From contig NZ_SOAP01000002.1 of NCBI RefSeq assembly GCF_004364805.1, positions 310,001 to 374,000 on the forward strand: a stretch of 64,000 nt of DNA, given 5' to 3'. This stretch comes from Pelagimonas phthalicica (GTDB lineage Bacteria; Pseudomonadota; Alphaproteobacteria; Rhodobacterales; Rhodobacteraceae). Under the pieces are notes generated by a model. That model saw nothing but the letters and a program-made list of their open reading frames with translations. It did no database searches and was not told the DNA's origin. This document shows positions 43,722-51,441 of the stretch, piece by piece; positions within the stretch are counted from its first letter, which is position 1; every line of letters starts with the position of its first letter. Both the position numbers and the translations under genes were made by a program.

Positions 43722-43816
43722 GTGGGTATTCTCATCAGGGGGCTTGCGTCCTACGCTTCGCTCACTTGCAACGATCCGCGCCCGGGTGGGGAGCCCTGGC
43801 GCATAAGAATACCCAT
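43722..43816 (+). ncRNA. Structured 5' leader of the TRAP operon (candidate cis-regulatory RNA)
   Basis: A long closing stem joins 43722-43735 (GTGGGTATTCTCAT) with 43803-43816 (ATAAGAATACCCAT), 14 positions with one mismatch and one G-U. Inside, CAGGG-GG-CT (43736-43744) can pair with AGCCCTG (43792-43798), leaving a central GC-rich loop region of about 47 nt. The dctP ribosome site (GGGAGG, 43817-43822) begins directly after the stem. It does not match a riboswitch class I can recall. An mRNA-stabilising or ligand-sensing leader are both possible. Confidence 0.45.
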
Positions 43817-43829
43817 GGGAGGATATTAC

Positions 43830-44915
43830 ATGGATCGCCGTTCTTTTCTAAAAGCGTCTACCGTTGGTGCAGGCGCCGCTGCTGCGACGACTCTGGCAGC
43901 TCCGGCTTACGCGCAGGGCAACCGTACGCTGACAATGGTCACATCTTGGCCACGCGGTTTTGCTGTTCTGGATGATGCAGCTACCTATCTTGAAAACATG
44001 GTTAAAGAGATGTCTGGTGGCTCTCTGACCATCGACAAGAAAGCTCCGGGCGAGCTGGTTGGTGCTCTGGAAGTGTTTGACGCGGTTTCTTCCGGTCAGG
44101 CCGACATGTACCACTCTGCCGACTACTACTATATCGGTCAGCACCCAGGTTACGCCTATTTCACCGCTGTTCCGTTCGGCGGCACTGCGCAGGAAGTTTC
44201 CAACTGGTACTATCATGGCGGCGGCGAAGAGCTGCATGACGAGCTGGGCCAGATCTTTAACCTCAAAGGCCTGCTGGCTGGTAACTCCGGTTCGCAATCC
44301 GGTGGTTGGTTCCGCAAGGAAATCAACTCTGCTGACGACTTCAACGGTCTGAAGTTCCGTATGCCGGGTCTGGGCGGCAAGGTTCTGGGTAAACTGGGCG
44401 CATCCGTTCAGAACATCCCAGGTGGCGAACTGTACCAAGCGCTGTCTTCTGGTGCTCTGGACGGTCTGGAGTGGGTTGGCCCGATGGCTGACGAGCGCGC
44501 CGGCTTCCAGGAAGTTGCCAAGATCTACTACACTGCGGGCTTCCACGAGCCGGGTTCGGCTCTGGCATCCTCCGTCAACCTCGACGTCTGGAACGAACTG
44601 TCTGACCAGCACAAAGCGATCCTGCGTTATGCGTCCATGGCTGTGACCCAGTACCAGCTGGCCGAAACTCTGGCCAACAACGGTGCGGCTCTGGCACGTC
44701 TGCAGGCTCAGGGTGTGAAAACTCTGCAGTTCTCCGACGATGTTTGGGATGCGTTCGGCAAAGCATCTGCCGAAGTCATGGACGAGAACATGGATGACGA
44801 ACTGTTCGCGAAAATCCGTGCCTCCTTTGAATCCTCGCTGGCGCAATCCGCAAGCTGGATCAACAAGTCGGACGGTTACTACGTTCAACAGCGTGTGCGC
44901 GTGCTGGGCGGCTAA
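43830..44915 (+). CDS. dctP: TRAP transporter substrate-binding protein (DctP family, keto-acid-like group)
   Basis: This 361-residue periplasmic solute receptor starts at ATG 43830 with GGGAGG. The N-terminus MDRRSFLKAST is a twin-arginine export signal (RRxFLK), ending near APAYAQ. The mature protein has SWPRGFAVLDDAATYLENMV, GELVGALEVFDAVSSGQADM, GGWFRKEINSADDFNGLKFR and GGELYQALSSGALDGLEWVG, similar to the TakP-type receptors for 2-oxo acids of Rhodobacter. The substrate here is likely a carboxylate, by family and by the sCache sensor next door. A strong terminator directly follows, before dctQ. Confidence 0.92.
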   Translation: MDRRSFLKASTVGAGAAAATTLAAPAYAQGNRTLTMVTSWPRGFAVLDDAATYLENMVKEMSGGSLTIDKKAPGELVGALEVFDAVSSGQADMYHSADYYYIGQHPGYAYFTAVPFGGTAQEVSNWYYHGGGEELHDELGQIFNLKGLLAGNSGSQSGGWFRKEINSADDFNGLKFRMPGLGGKVLGKLGASVQNIPGGELYQALSSGALDGLEWVGPMADERAGFQEVAKIYYTAGFHEPGSALASSVNLDVWNELSDQHKAILRYASMAVTQYQLAETLANNGAALARLQAQGVKTLQFSDDVWDAFGKASAEVMDENMDDELFAKIRASFESSLAQSASWINKSDGYYVQQRVRVLGG

Positions 44916-44936
44916 GCCGAACAGGACCACAATCGG

Positions 44937-44965
44937 AAAGGCCCCTGACATCAGGGGCCTTTTTC
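44937..44965 (+). terminator. Strong intrinsic terminator between dctP and dctQ
   Basis: The stem AAAGGCCCCTGA / TCAGGGGCCTTT (12 bp) with a 2-nt gap at the top is followed by TTTTC. Partial read-through would give high dctP and lower dctQ-dctM expression, sensible for a transporter needing excess receptor. Confidence 0.85.
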
Positions 44966-45027
44966 TCAACTGCCGTTCGCGGCACATCACCTGAAAATCA
45001 GCCGGACAACCGGCGGCGGGGGATCTT

Positions 45028-45975
45028 ATGGAAGAAGAGAGCGCGGGGGCTCTGGGCGCATTGGGCGATGGTATCCTATGGGTGCTGACCGAATTCGCCA
45101 TGGCGTTCTACAATCTGGGATATGCGATCACGCATCCGGCCAGCTGGCTGGATTGGGTCATCTGGGACAACACCAAAGAAGACAAGGCATCCTTGATGAA
45201 GACCGTTTATTACGGCGCTTCGTCGGAGCTTTTCTTTGTTTTCACAGCCTTCTTTATTGTGCTGTTCGCGATTGGTGTCTGGAAAAGCAACATTCTCTGG
45301 GGCGCGGTACGCGTTCTGGAAGGGCTGGCCAATACGGTTGGTCGCTTTGCCGCCTGGGCCGGTCTGGCCATGGTGCTGCAACAGGTCATCATCGTTTTCA
45401 TGCAGCGGATCTTTACCCGACCTGACATCGTGTTCGGTTTTGGCGTGCCGCTGGATTTCGACATCTCGTGGTATGCAGAAGAGCTGAAGCTTTATAACGC
45501 CATGGTTGTGGCGCTGTGTCTGACCTACACCTTTGTGCAGGGCGGTCATGTGCGCGTCGACCTGGTCTATTCGGCAGTCAGTTTCCGCACCAAAAAGGTC
45601 ATCGACATGGTCGGTGCCATTATCTTTATGGTGCCAATGGCTGTGCTGATCTGGATGTATAACTGGTTCTTCATGTGGCGCTCTTTGGTTGTCCCGCCGG
45701 TTTCCCCATCCGATCCGCTGCAACGCCTGGAACTCAAGGCACGTGCGGTGCGCTGGAATGTGGAAACCATCGGGTTCAGCCCCAACGGGTTCACCGGCTA
45801 CTTCCTCTTCAAGGTGCTGATGGTTGTCATGGTTGGCATGATCTTCCTGCACGCCTGGGCCTTCTTCTATCGCTCCTTCCTGGAATGGCGCGAAGGCGAA
45901 GAGTCTGAAAACAAATATCTGGACAAAGACGTGCTCGAAGCGGGTGAAGAACCCTACGACCACGCAGAATTCTGA
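45028..45975 (+). CDS. dctQ: TRAP transporter small permease subunit (long form)
   Basis: This 315-residue membrane protein is longer than the usual 160-200-residue DctQ. Hydrophobic segments include FFVFTAFFIVLFAIGVW, TVGRFAAWAGLAMVLQQVII, MVGAIIFMVPMAVLIWMYNW and LMVVMVGMIFLHAWAFFYRS. The conserved TRAP motif is ALCLTYTFVQGGHVRVDLVY near residue 173. The N-terminal 60 residues (DGILWVLTEFAMAFYNLGYA) are extra. It lies 112 bp after dctP and 12 bp before dctM. Confidence 0.9.
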   Translation: MEEESAGALGALGDGILWVLTEFAMAFYNLGYAITHPASWLDWVIWDNTKEDKASLMKTVYYGASSELFFVFTAFFIVLFAIGVWKSNILWGAVRVLEGLANTVGRFAAWAGLAMVLQQVIIVFMQRIFTRPDIVFGFGVPLDFDISWYAEELKLYNAMVVALCLTYTFVQGGHVRVDLVYSAVSFRTKKVIDMVGAIIFMVPMAVLIWMYNWFFMWRSLVVPPVSPSDPLQRLELKARAVRWNVETIGFSPNGFTGYFLFKVLMVVMVGMIFLHAWAFFYRSFLEWREGEESENKYLDKDVLEAGEEPYDHAEF

Positions 45976-45987
45976 GGGAGCACGTAG

Positions 45988-48345
45988 ATGTTGTTTGGAT
46001 TGGACGGCGTCGAGATCGGCTTGATCATCGTCTTTCTCACGCTCTTTTCCGCCATTCTGTCAGGTTTCCCGGTGGCCTTTGCCATCGGTGGGGCCGGGGT
46101 GATTTCCTTTGGGATCATCGCCTCACTGGACAGTGCTGGCATTCTTATTCACCAGGCCATCGATACCAGTTCGGAGGCCTATAGAAACCTGGTAGCCAGC
46201 GGTGTGGTCGAGGCCAAGATCTCGATCTTCAGATACCCGGAATTGCCACGTATCGAAGCGCCTTCCTTGTTCCCGGCCGGGGATTGGGAAGCGGCGATGA
46301 AGCGTACCATTGCGGGCATCACCAACCGGATCAACGAACGTGTGATTGCGGGCCAGTCGATTGAAACCCTGCTGGCTGTTCTGATGTTCGTGTTGATGGG
46401 GATCGTTCTGGAACGCTCCAAGATTGCGAATGACCTGTTGACCACAATGGCGCGTGTTTTTGGCCCGCTGCCAGGTGGTCTGGCTGTGTCCATCGTGGTT
46501 GTGGGCGCATTCCTTGCCGCCTCGACCGGGATCGTTGGTGCGACCGTAGTCACCATGGGCTTGCTCGCCTTGCCGACCATGTTGCGCAACAACTATTCGC
46601 CTGAACTGGCGACGGGTGTGATCGCGGCGTCTGGTACTCTGGGGCAGATCATTCCACCTTCGATCGTGATCGTTCTGCTGGGCACATTGGCCGGTGACCT
46701 CTATTCGGCTGCGCAGGAAACCCGCGCGGTCGAGGCGGGTTGTACCGATGCCTTGACCTATCTGGGTGAGCCTGCGGTTGTCTCGGTTGGGACCTTGTTC
46801 CAGGCGGCGCTGCTGCCCGGCGTCATGCTCGCGGGTCTCTATGCGGCTTATGCCTTTGGTTTTGCCATGCTGAACCCGTCCAAAGCCCCTGCGGTTGCTC
46901 TGGGTGACAGCGGCAATGAACCTGTAACCCGTGGCGAAGCCTTTACCTGGTATTTGGGGGTGCCAATTGCCTTGATTGCAGGCACCATTCTGGCCGCACA
47001 AGTTGGCCTGGTTGGTGATCAGTCGACGCGCGTTGACAGCTTCTCGGATATTGGTGAGGCGGCCAGCCTGCGCACCAACGTGTCTGAGCAGTGTAAAGTC
47101 TCGATGATCGAACTGCATGGTCAAGAAGCCTGGGATACGGCAATCGCCGAGCAGGAGAAGATCGATCAATCGGGAGGCGCGACCGAAAGCCGTCGTCTGA
47201 CCGAGGAAGAGATCGCGACCCTGCGCGCCGAAAAGATCGACAATGCTGCGCCGATTGGCACCGGCATTGCGATCCTGGCGGTGATCATGGGCCTGATCCT
47301 CGCGATTGCTCGCGGCGTGTCGCCTTCCTCTGATCCGCTGCCATTGCTGATCGGGGCAGGGGGTCTGGCCTTGGGTTACTTGGTCGACATCCTGTTGCTG
47401 ACACCGACAACCTCCTCTGGGGTGACGGTGTTGCTGATGGCGGTTCCCTGGGCCTTGACGCTTTATGGCTGCAAGCACGCCTTTGTGCGCCTGTCCAAGA
47501 ATGAGCTGCTGCGCGTGGTCTTCCCGCCGCTGGTTCTGATCGTGGCTGTTCTGGGCTCGATCCTGGGCGGGATCACCAACCCGACACCGGCTGCGGCCTT
47601 GGGTGCGGCAGGGGCGATCATGCTGGCGGCCTATCGCAAGCTGACCGAGCAGGACAAATCACCAAAGGTCATCCTGATGTCGACCCTCGCGGTTCTCATC
47701 ATGATCCTTGTCGGTGTGAACTTTGACCTGCGGATCAACACAAATGAGGTCAGCTTTGAAAGCTGGGTGGCGTTCTTCTTTGCCTATGCGGCTTACCTCT
47801 ATGCGCTGTTTGGCTTGCTGTTCAGCTGCTGGGTTCTCTACAAGGCCGGGGTGCTGAGCCCTGCGGTGCGTGAGACCGCGAAAGTGACCAGCATGGTGTT
47901 CACCATCCTGATCGCCTCGCAGCTGCTGAACCTTGTGGTGATCTCCTTTGGGGGTGAGCATTACATCCAGCAGTTCCTCAAGAGCTTTGACGATGTGCGC
48001 ACGGTCTTCCTGATCGTGATGCTGGTGCTCTTTGTGCTGGGCTTTGTTCTCGACTTCCTCGAGATCATCTACATCGTTGTGCCAATCGTTGGGCCGGTGA
48101 TCTATGGTGCGCATTTCGATCCGAAATGGGTGACCATCATGATCGCGGTGAACCTGCAGACCTCGTTCCTGACACCGCCCTTTGGCTTTGCGCTGTTCTA
48201 CCTGCGCGGTGTTGCTCCGAAAGAGGTCACAACCGGCCACATCTATCGCGGTGTGATCCCGTTTGTGCTGATCCAGGTTGTAGGGTTGGCGATCCTGGCG
48301 TTCTTCCCGTCAATCGTCACCATCGTGCCTGATCTCATGCCGTGA
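45988..48345 (+). CDS. dctM: TRAP transporter large permease subunit (extended form)
   Basis: This 785-residue membrane protein is much longer than the usual 430-residue DctM. The N-terminal part starts FGLDGVEIGLIIVFLTLFSA. The ion-translocating scaffold contains ATGVIAASGTLGQIIPPSIV near residue 207 and, at the C-terminus, TIMIAVNLQTSFLTPPFGFA. Between them is an insertion with a polar stretch (about 345-415, EQEKIDQSGGATESRRLTEE) and extra transmembrane segments. The long form pairs with the long DctQ, so this is a distinct TRAP subgroup. The start is ATG 45988 with GAGGGAG. Confidence 0.92.
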   Translation: MLFGLDGVEIGLIIVFLTLFSAILSGFPVAFAIGGAGVISFGIIASLDSAGILIHQAIDTSSEAYRNLVASGVVEAKISIFRYPELPRIEAPSLFPAGDWEAAMKRTIAGITNRINERVIAGQSIETLLAVLMFVLMGIVLERSKIANDLLTTMARVFGPLPGGLAVSIVVVGAFLAASTGIVGATVVTMGLLALPTMLRNNYSPELATGVIAASGTLGQIIPPSIVIVLLGTLAGDLYSAAQETRAVEAGCTDALTYLGEPAVVSVGTLFQAALLPGVMLAGLYAAYAFGFAMLNPSKAPAVALGDSGNEPVTRGEAFTWYLGVPIALIAGTILAAQVGLVGDQSTRVDSFSDIGEAASLRTNVSEQCKVSMIELHGQEAWDTAIAEQEKIDQSGGATESRRLTEEEIATLRAEKIDNAAPIGTGIAILAVIMGLILAIARGVSPSSDPLPLLIGAGGLALGYLVDILLLTPTTSSGVTVLLMAVPWALTLYGCKHAFVRLSKNELLRVVFPPLVLIVAVLGSILGGITNPTPAAALGAAGAIMLAAYRKLTEQDKSPKVILMSTLAVLIMILVGVNFDLRINTNEVSFESWVAFFFAYAAYLYALFGLLFSCWVLYKAGVLSPAVRETAKVTSMVFTILIASQLLNLVVISFGGEHYIQQFLKSFDDVRTVFLIVMLVLFVLGFVLDFLEIIYIVVPIVGPVIYGAHFDPKWVTIMIAVNLQTSFLTPPFGFALFYLRGVAPKEVTTGHIYRGVIPFVLIQVVGLAILAFFPSIVTIVPDLMP

Positions 48346-48370
48346 TGCGCGAGCTATTCTCTGACAAATC

Positions 48371-48399
48371 AAAGGGCTGCCCGTTGGGTGGCCCTTTTT
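48371..48399 (+). terminator. Intrinsic terminator of the TRAP operon
   Basis: The stem AAAGGGC-T-GCCC / GGG-TG-GCCCTTT with loop GTT, including two G-T wobble pairs, is followed by five T residues, 26 bp after the dctM stop. Confidence 0.85.
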
Positions 48400-48523
48400 C
48401 TTTGCCTAGATAATGCCTTAAAAACGATCCTGGTTTGCCGCAGGACTTACCTTAACAAAACGTAAACGGTGCACAGAATACCCTCATACGTTGATCACCC
48501 TATGATCACATGAGGAGGCAGAT

Positions 48524-48787
48524 ATGCCAGGTACCCGAGTGGAAGCTCTTAGTCGGTCACAAGTTCAAGCTGGAATACAAAAAGACCTGTTCGCCAAGGC
48601 TGAGGCCCATTTGAATGCGCGGCGTGCCAAGGTCTCCGGCAAAACAGCGCCGAATATGCGTGGGCTGCAATATGCGCCTGACGGGTTTCCTGTGCCTGGT
48701 GAGACTGACCCGGTTCCCGAGAACAAGGCACGTCTCGTTGCGATTGCCTTGATAGGTTTCGCCGTCGGGGCGTTTGTTTTGGGCTAG
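48524..48787 (+). CDS. Small hypothetical protein with C-terminal membrane anchor
   Basis: This 87-residue protein starts at ATG 48524 behind GAGGAGG. A hydrophilic N-terminal part (SRSQVQAGIQKDLFAKAEAH) precedes a single hydrophobic C-terminal helix (ARLVAIALIGFAVGAFVLG). No family is recognised. Two TGATCA sites spaced 11 bp apart (48492 and 48503) sit just before the ribosome site and could be an operator. Confidence 0.6.
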   Translation: MPGTRVEALSRSQVQAGIQKDLFAKAEAHLNARRAKVSGKTAPNMRGLQYAPDGFPVPGETDPVPENKARLVAIALIGFAVGAFVLG

Positions 48788-48835
48788 TTGGCTGGTGCAC
48801 TTGCCGGGGTTTCATTCCCAAAGTGCACCGAGGTC

Positions 48836-49078
48836 TCAGCACTGAACGGGCCCCTGAGGAAACACAGCCTGTTCCAAAGCGGTCAATCGCTTTTCGATAT
48901 CTGTCGCCAACACAAAGGTTGAGGTGGCGGCAAAATCTTTGGGGGCGTGGGCCAAAGTATATCCCAAATGTTCAATCAAAGGCACGACAATGCCGCGCAA
49001 ATAGGAAATGCGATCTTCGATCGCCAATGTCTGGGTGTCTTCAATGATCGTAGCGCAGTAATCTTCTGGGCGTTTCAT
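48836..49078 (-). CDS. Small hypothetical cytosolic protein
   Basis: This 80-residue protein starts at ATG 49078 with AAAGGGA upstream. It is alpha-helical in pattern (KRPEDYCATIIEDTQTLAIE; DRISYLRGIVVPLIEHLGYT) with no membrane segment. I recognise no family. It is transcribed toward the gene at 48524 (convergent). Confidence 0.6.
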   Translation of the reverse strand: MKRPEDYCATIIEDTQTLAIEDRISYLRGIVVPLIEHLGYTLAHAPKDFAATSTFVLATDIEKRLTALEQAVFPQGPVQC

Positions 49079-49260
49079 AGCCAATTCCCTTTCTCTACAT
49101 GTTGATTTTTACTGGGCAGTCAAATTTCTGAACCAGCAAATGCCCCTTTCCAAAGCGCTTTGAGAGGGGAAAAAGGAGAAATAGGGATCATAATCCAACA
49201 AGTGGAGCATTGACGTGAAGAGACGTTACGTAACTTTTGGATTGGTCACCTGACGAGGCG

Positions 49261-50073
49261 TTAACCGCGCCCGTCAGGAAAGGAGATCTTGGCGACTTGT
49301 TCGGCAATCGGGTCGCTGGAGAGCGGGTGCAAATCGTCCTCGTACCCTTCGGGATCTCCCAATGGTTCCCATGACCCGTTGCGATAGATTTCAAGCGCAT
49401 CGAATTGCGCTTTGTAGCCCATCTTTTCGCTGCCGGGCACCCAATAGCCCAGATAGACATAGGGCAGACCGGATTCACGGGCGATTTCGATATGATCCAG
49501 GATCATCCAGGTGCCCAGGCTGGCACGGGTATAAGCCGGATCAAAGAAGGAATAGACCATCGACAAGCCGTCATCGAACATATCGGTCAGACAGGTCGCT
49601 GCCAGTTGGTCGGTTTCACGGTCGATATATTCGATCACCCGCGAGCGGATCGGCGTTTCCTCGATCATCGCGGCGAATTCAAAGATATCCATATCCGCCA
49701 TGCCGCCATCGGCGTGGCGATTGTCCAGATAGCTGCGGAACAGTTCGTATTGTTCATCCGTGGCCCAGGGGCTGGTGGCGCGACGTTCAAACTGCGTGTT
49801 GCGCTTGATCACCCGTTTCTGGCTACGCGACGGTTTGAAATCATTGACTGAGATTCGCGCCGACATGCAGGCATTGCAATCCGAGCAAGAGGGTCGATAC
49901 AGCACGTTTTGCGACCGGCGAAACCCTTGTTTGGACAGGCTGTCATTCAACACTTGCGCCTGATCGCCTTGCAGGGCTGTGAACAGCTTCCGTTCCATCC
50001 TGTCCTCAAGATAAGGGCAGGGCTGTGGAGCCGTGACATAGAACTGAGGGGCAAGGGGCAGCGAGTGGCGCAT
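49261..50073 (-). CDS. bpt: Aspartate/glutamate leucyl-transferase (Bpt; N-end rule)
   Basis: This 270-residue enzyme transfers an amino acid from aminoacyl-tRNA to acidic N-termini, marking proteins for ClpAP. It contains the N-terminal ATE domain ([20 protein letters not shown]) with the cysteine-rich motif [19 protein letters not shown] near residue 60, and the C-terminal GNAT-like domain ([40 protein letters not shown]). The length and motifs fit the bacterial Bpt group rather than eukaryotic ATE1. Confidence 0.92.
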   Translation of the reverse strand: MRHSLPLAPQFYVTAPQPCPYLEDRMERKLFTALQGDQAQVLNDSLSKQGFRRSQNVLYRPSCSDCNACMSARISVNDFKPSRSQKRVIKRNTQFERRATSPWATDEQYELFRSYLDNRHADGGMADMDIFEFAAMIEETPIRSRVIEYIDRETDQLAATCLTDMFDDGLSMVYSFFDPAYTRASLGTWMILDHIEIARESGLPYVYLGYWVPGSEKMGYKAQFDALEIYRNGSWEPLGDPEGYEDDLHPLSSDPIAEQVAKISFPDGRG

Positions 50074-50149
50074 GAGGGTCCGATAACGATTAAGACTTTA
50101 ACAAAACGGTAACAATAATTCCGCGCCTCTCCAACCCCCCGAAACGAAC

Positions 50150-50172
50150 AAGACCCCGAAAACCGGGGTCTT
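50150..50172 (-). terminator. Intrinsic terminator of the RDD gene
   Basis: The stem AAGACCCCG / CGGGGTCTT (9 bp) has a 5-nt loop. It lies about 33 bp beyond the RDD stop on the minus strand, upstream of bpt. Confidence 0.7.
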
Positions 50173-50204
50173 TCTAAAGTTTAGGTTAACTTAACCAAGA
50201 ATCC

Positions 50205-50648
50205 TTAGGCGCGTAAATTCAACGCCGTTGTGCCCAGGAACATGTCGGTCAGGCTTTGCCCGCGCTCGCTGAACAGCATCAGGCCGATGGAGATGATCTG
50301 CAGGATCACGGTTGTCATGGTGATGGAATAACCCGCTGTGTGCAGCAAGGCCTGCGTGCCATCCAAACGCCGACCATAGGCATCGCGCAACTCGACCGCC
50401 ATCAGGCGCATGCCCCAGGTGGCTGATCCGCTGGCAATCGTGAACCAGCGGTAGAGAAACCCGATTACGATGTAAAACAGCGGGATAAAGAACAGCCCAA
50501 CAACGGTAAACAGCGCAATCGGGAGGGTGATGGCCAAAATGATGGCCGAGTCGACGAACCAGGCAATCCCACGTTTAAAGGCCACGCCTTCGTAAAATTC
50601 GGCCTGTCGCTGCGGGTCGGGCAGATGGGACAGGGGCTCGGAATACAT
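50205..50648 (-). CDS. RDD-family membrane protein
   Basis: This 147-residue protein starts at ATG 50648, preceded by GGAG; ATG 50660 has no ribosome site. The family signature is FKRGIAWFVDSAIILAITL (arginine then aspartate), with GSATWGMRLMAVELRDAYG and SERGQSLTDMFLGTTALN. It has about three transmembrane helices. RDD proteins are thought to be ion or small-molecule transporters; the exact role is unknown. It is probably transcribed with the DUF2852 gene upstream, though a hairpin lies between. Confidence 0.88.
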   Translation of the reverse strand: MYSEPLSHLPDPQRQAEFYEGVAFKRGIAWFVDSAIILAITLPIALFTVVGLFFIPLFYIVIGFLYRWFTIASGSATWGMRLMAVELRDAYGRRLDGTQALLHTAGYSITMTTVILQIISIGLMLFSERGQSLTDMFLGTTALNLRA

Positions 50649-50680
50649 TTTGGTCTCCATAATGATGCGGTTTGTTGGGG

Positions 50681-50702
50681 GCCGGCCCCGATTTGGGCCG
50701 GC
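50681..50702. terminator. Hairpin between the DUF2852 and RDD genes
   Basis: A perfect 8-bp stem GCCGGCCC / GGGCCGGC has loop CGATTT. On the minus strand it has no T-tract, so it may be partial attenuation or mRNA protection. Confidence 0.45.
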
Positions 50703-50725
50703 TATGTTTTGTGGAAATTATGCGC

Positions 50726-51157
50726 TTAGGCGTCTTCAGTTTCCATCATTTCCTTGGCGCGCTTTTCGCGGTCATCCATGAACTGGTCGAACTCGGCCTT
50801 GTCCTTGGCTTCGCGCAGGCGCTCCAGGAAGGATTCAAAGGCGTCTTGTTCGTCCTGCAAACGACGCAGGGTTTCGGCCTTGTAAGCGTCAAAGGCGGTG
50901 TTTCCACTTGGCTTCATCGCGGCCCATGCCTGACGGCGGGCGTTACGGTGACCAGAATGGCGGCAGGATTTCGAGAACATGCGTTTGCTCCAGATCATAT
51001 AGGCAAGAAGGGCAAGGCCGACGGGCCAGAAGAAGATGAAACCGAGGACCATGGCAGCAATCCACGCGCCTTTACCGCGCTGATCCAGCCAGGCCTCGCT
51101 TTTGGTGAACCAGCCAGCATTGGCGGGAACGTCAGCGGAATAGGTGGCGGTGGTCAT
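50726..51157 (-). CDS. DUF2852 small membrane protein
   Basis: This 143-residue protein starts at ATG 51157 with GGAG. One transmembrane hairpin is visible (GAWIAAMVLGFIFFWPVGLA then LLAYMIWSKRMF). A basic region follows (SGHRNARRQAW), then a charged coiled-coil-like tail (DEQDAFESFLERLREAKDKA). DUF2852 proteins are typical of alphaproteobacteria; the function is unknown. Two dyad repeats lie just upstream. Confidence 0.88.
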   Translation of the reverse strand: MTTATYSADVPANAGWFTKSEAWLDQRGKGAWIAAMVLGFIFFWPVGLALLAYMIWSKRMFSKSCRHSGHRNARRQAWAAMKPSGNTAFDAYKAETLRRLQDEQDAFESFLERLREAKDKAEFDQFMDDREKRAKEMMETEDA

Positions 51158-51183
51158 TGGTGTCTCCGTTTCTCTTTGTGTTG

Positions 51184-51261
51184 ATGTGAATGTCTTTCAC
51201 ATTACACCAGATCGTGATTGTCGGGTGAGGTTTCAAGGGTCAATGTGAATGTTTTTTACAT
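51184..51261. promoter_or_regulatory. Two copies of an operator-like dyad, 59 bp apart
   Basis: Copy 1: ATGTGAA-TGTCT-TTCACAT (51184-51202, perfect arms). Copy 2: ATGTGAA-TGTTT-TTTACAT (51243-51261, one mismatch). They lie 27 and 86 bp upstream of the DUF2852 start. The spacing invites cooperative binding or looping. The outer ATGT...ACAT recalls PadR-type sites, but no such regulator is nearby. The rest of 51158-51441 holds no gene. Confidence 0.55.
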
Positions 51262-51441
51262 TTTCGAAATTCTGACTTACTTCCAGCGGGTTAGGTGGAG
51301 ATATTTTTAGGTGACAAGTGGGGTGAAATGGGGGAGTTGAGGCCGAAAACACCAGATTTATAGTTCAAAACGACGTTCTGCCGCGCCTGAAGTGATGTTT
51401 TGGCGGTTGCACCGGCTGTGGCGACATGGCCATTTGTCGAT

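Noticed and set aside
43848-45101. 417-codon minus-strand frame opposite dctP
   Set aside because: The plus strand encodes a Tat-exported TRAP receptor with a strong ribosome site; the minus frame is its antisense.
46123-47478. 451-codon minus-strand frame opposite dctM
   Set aside because: Antisense of a membrane permease; the product is Gln/Arg/His rich without structure.
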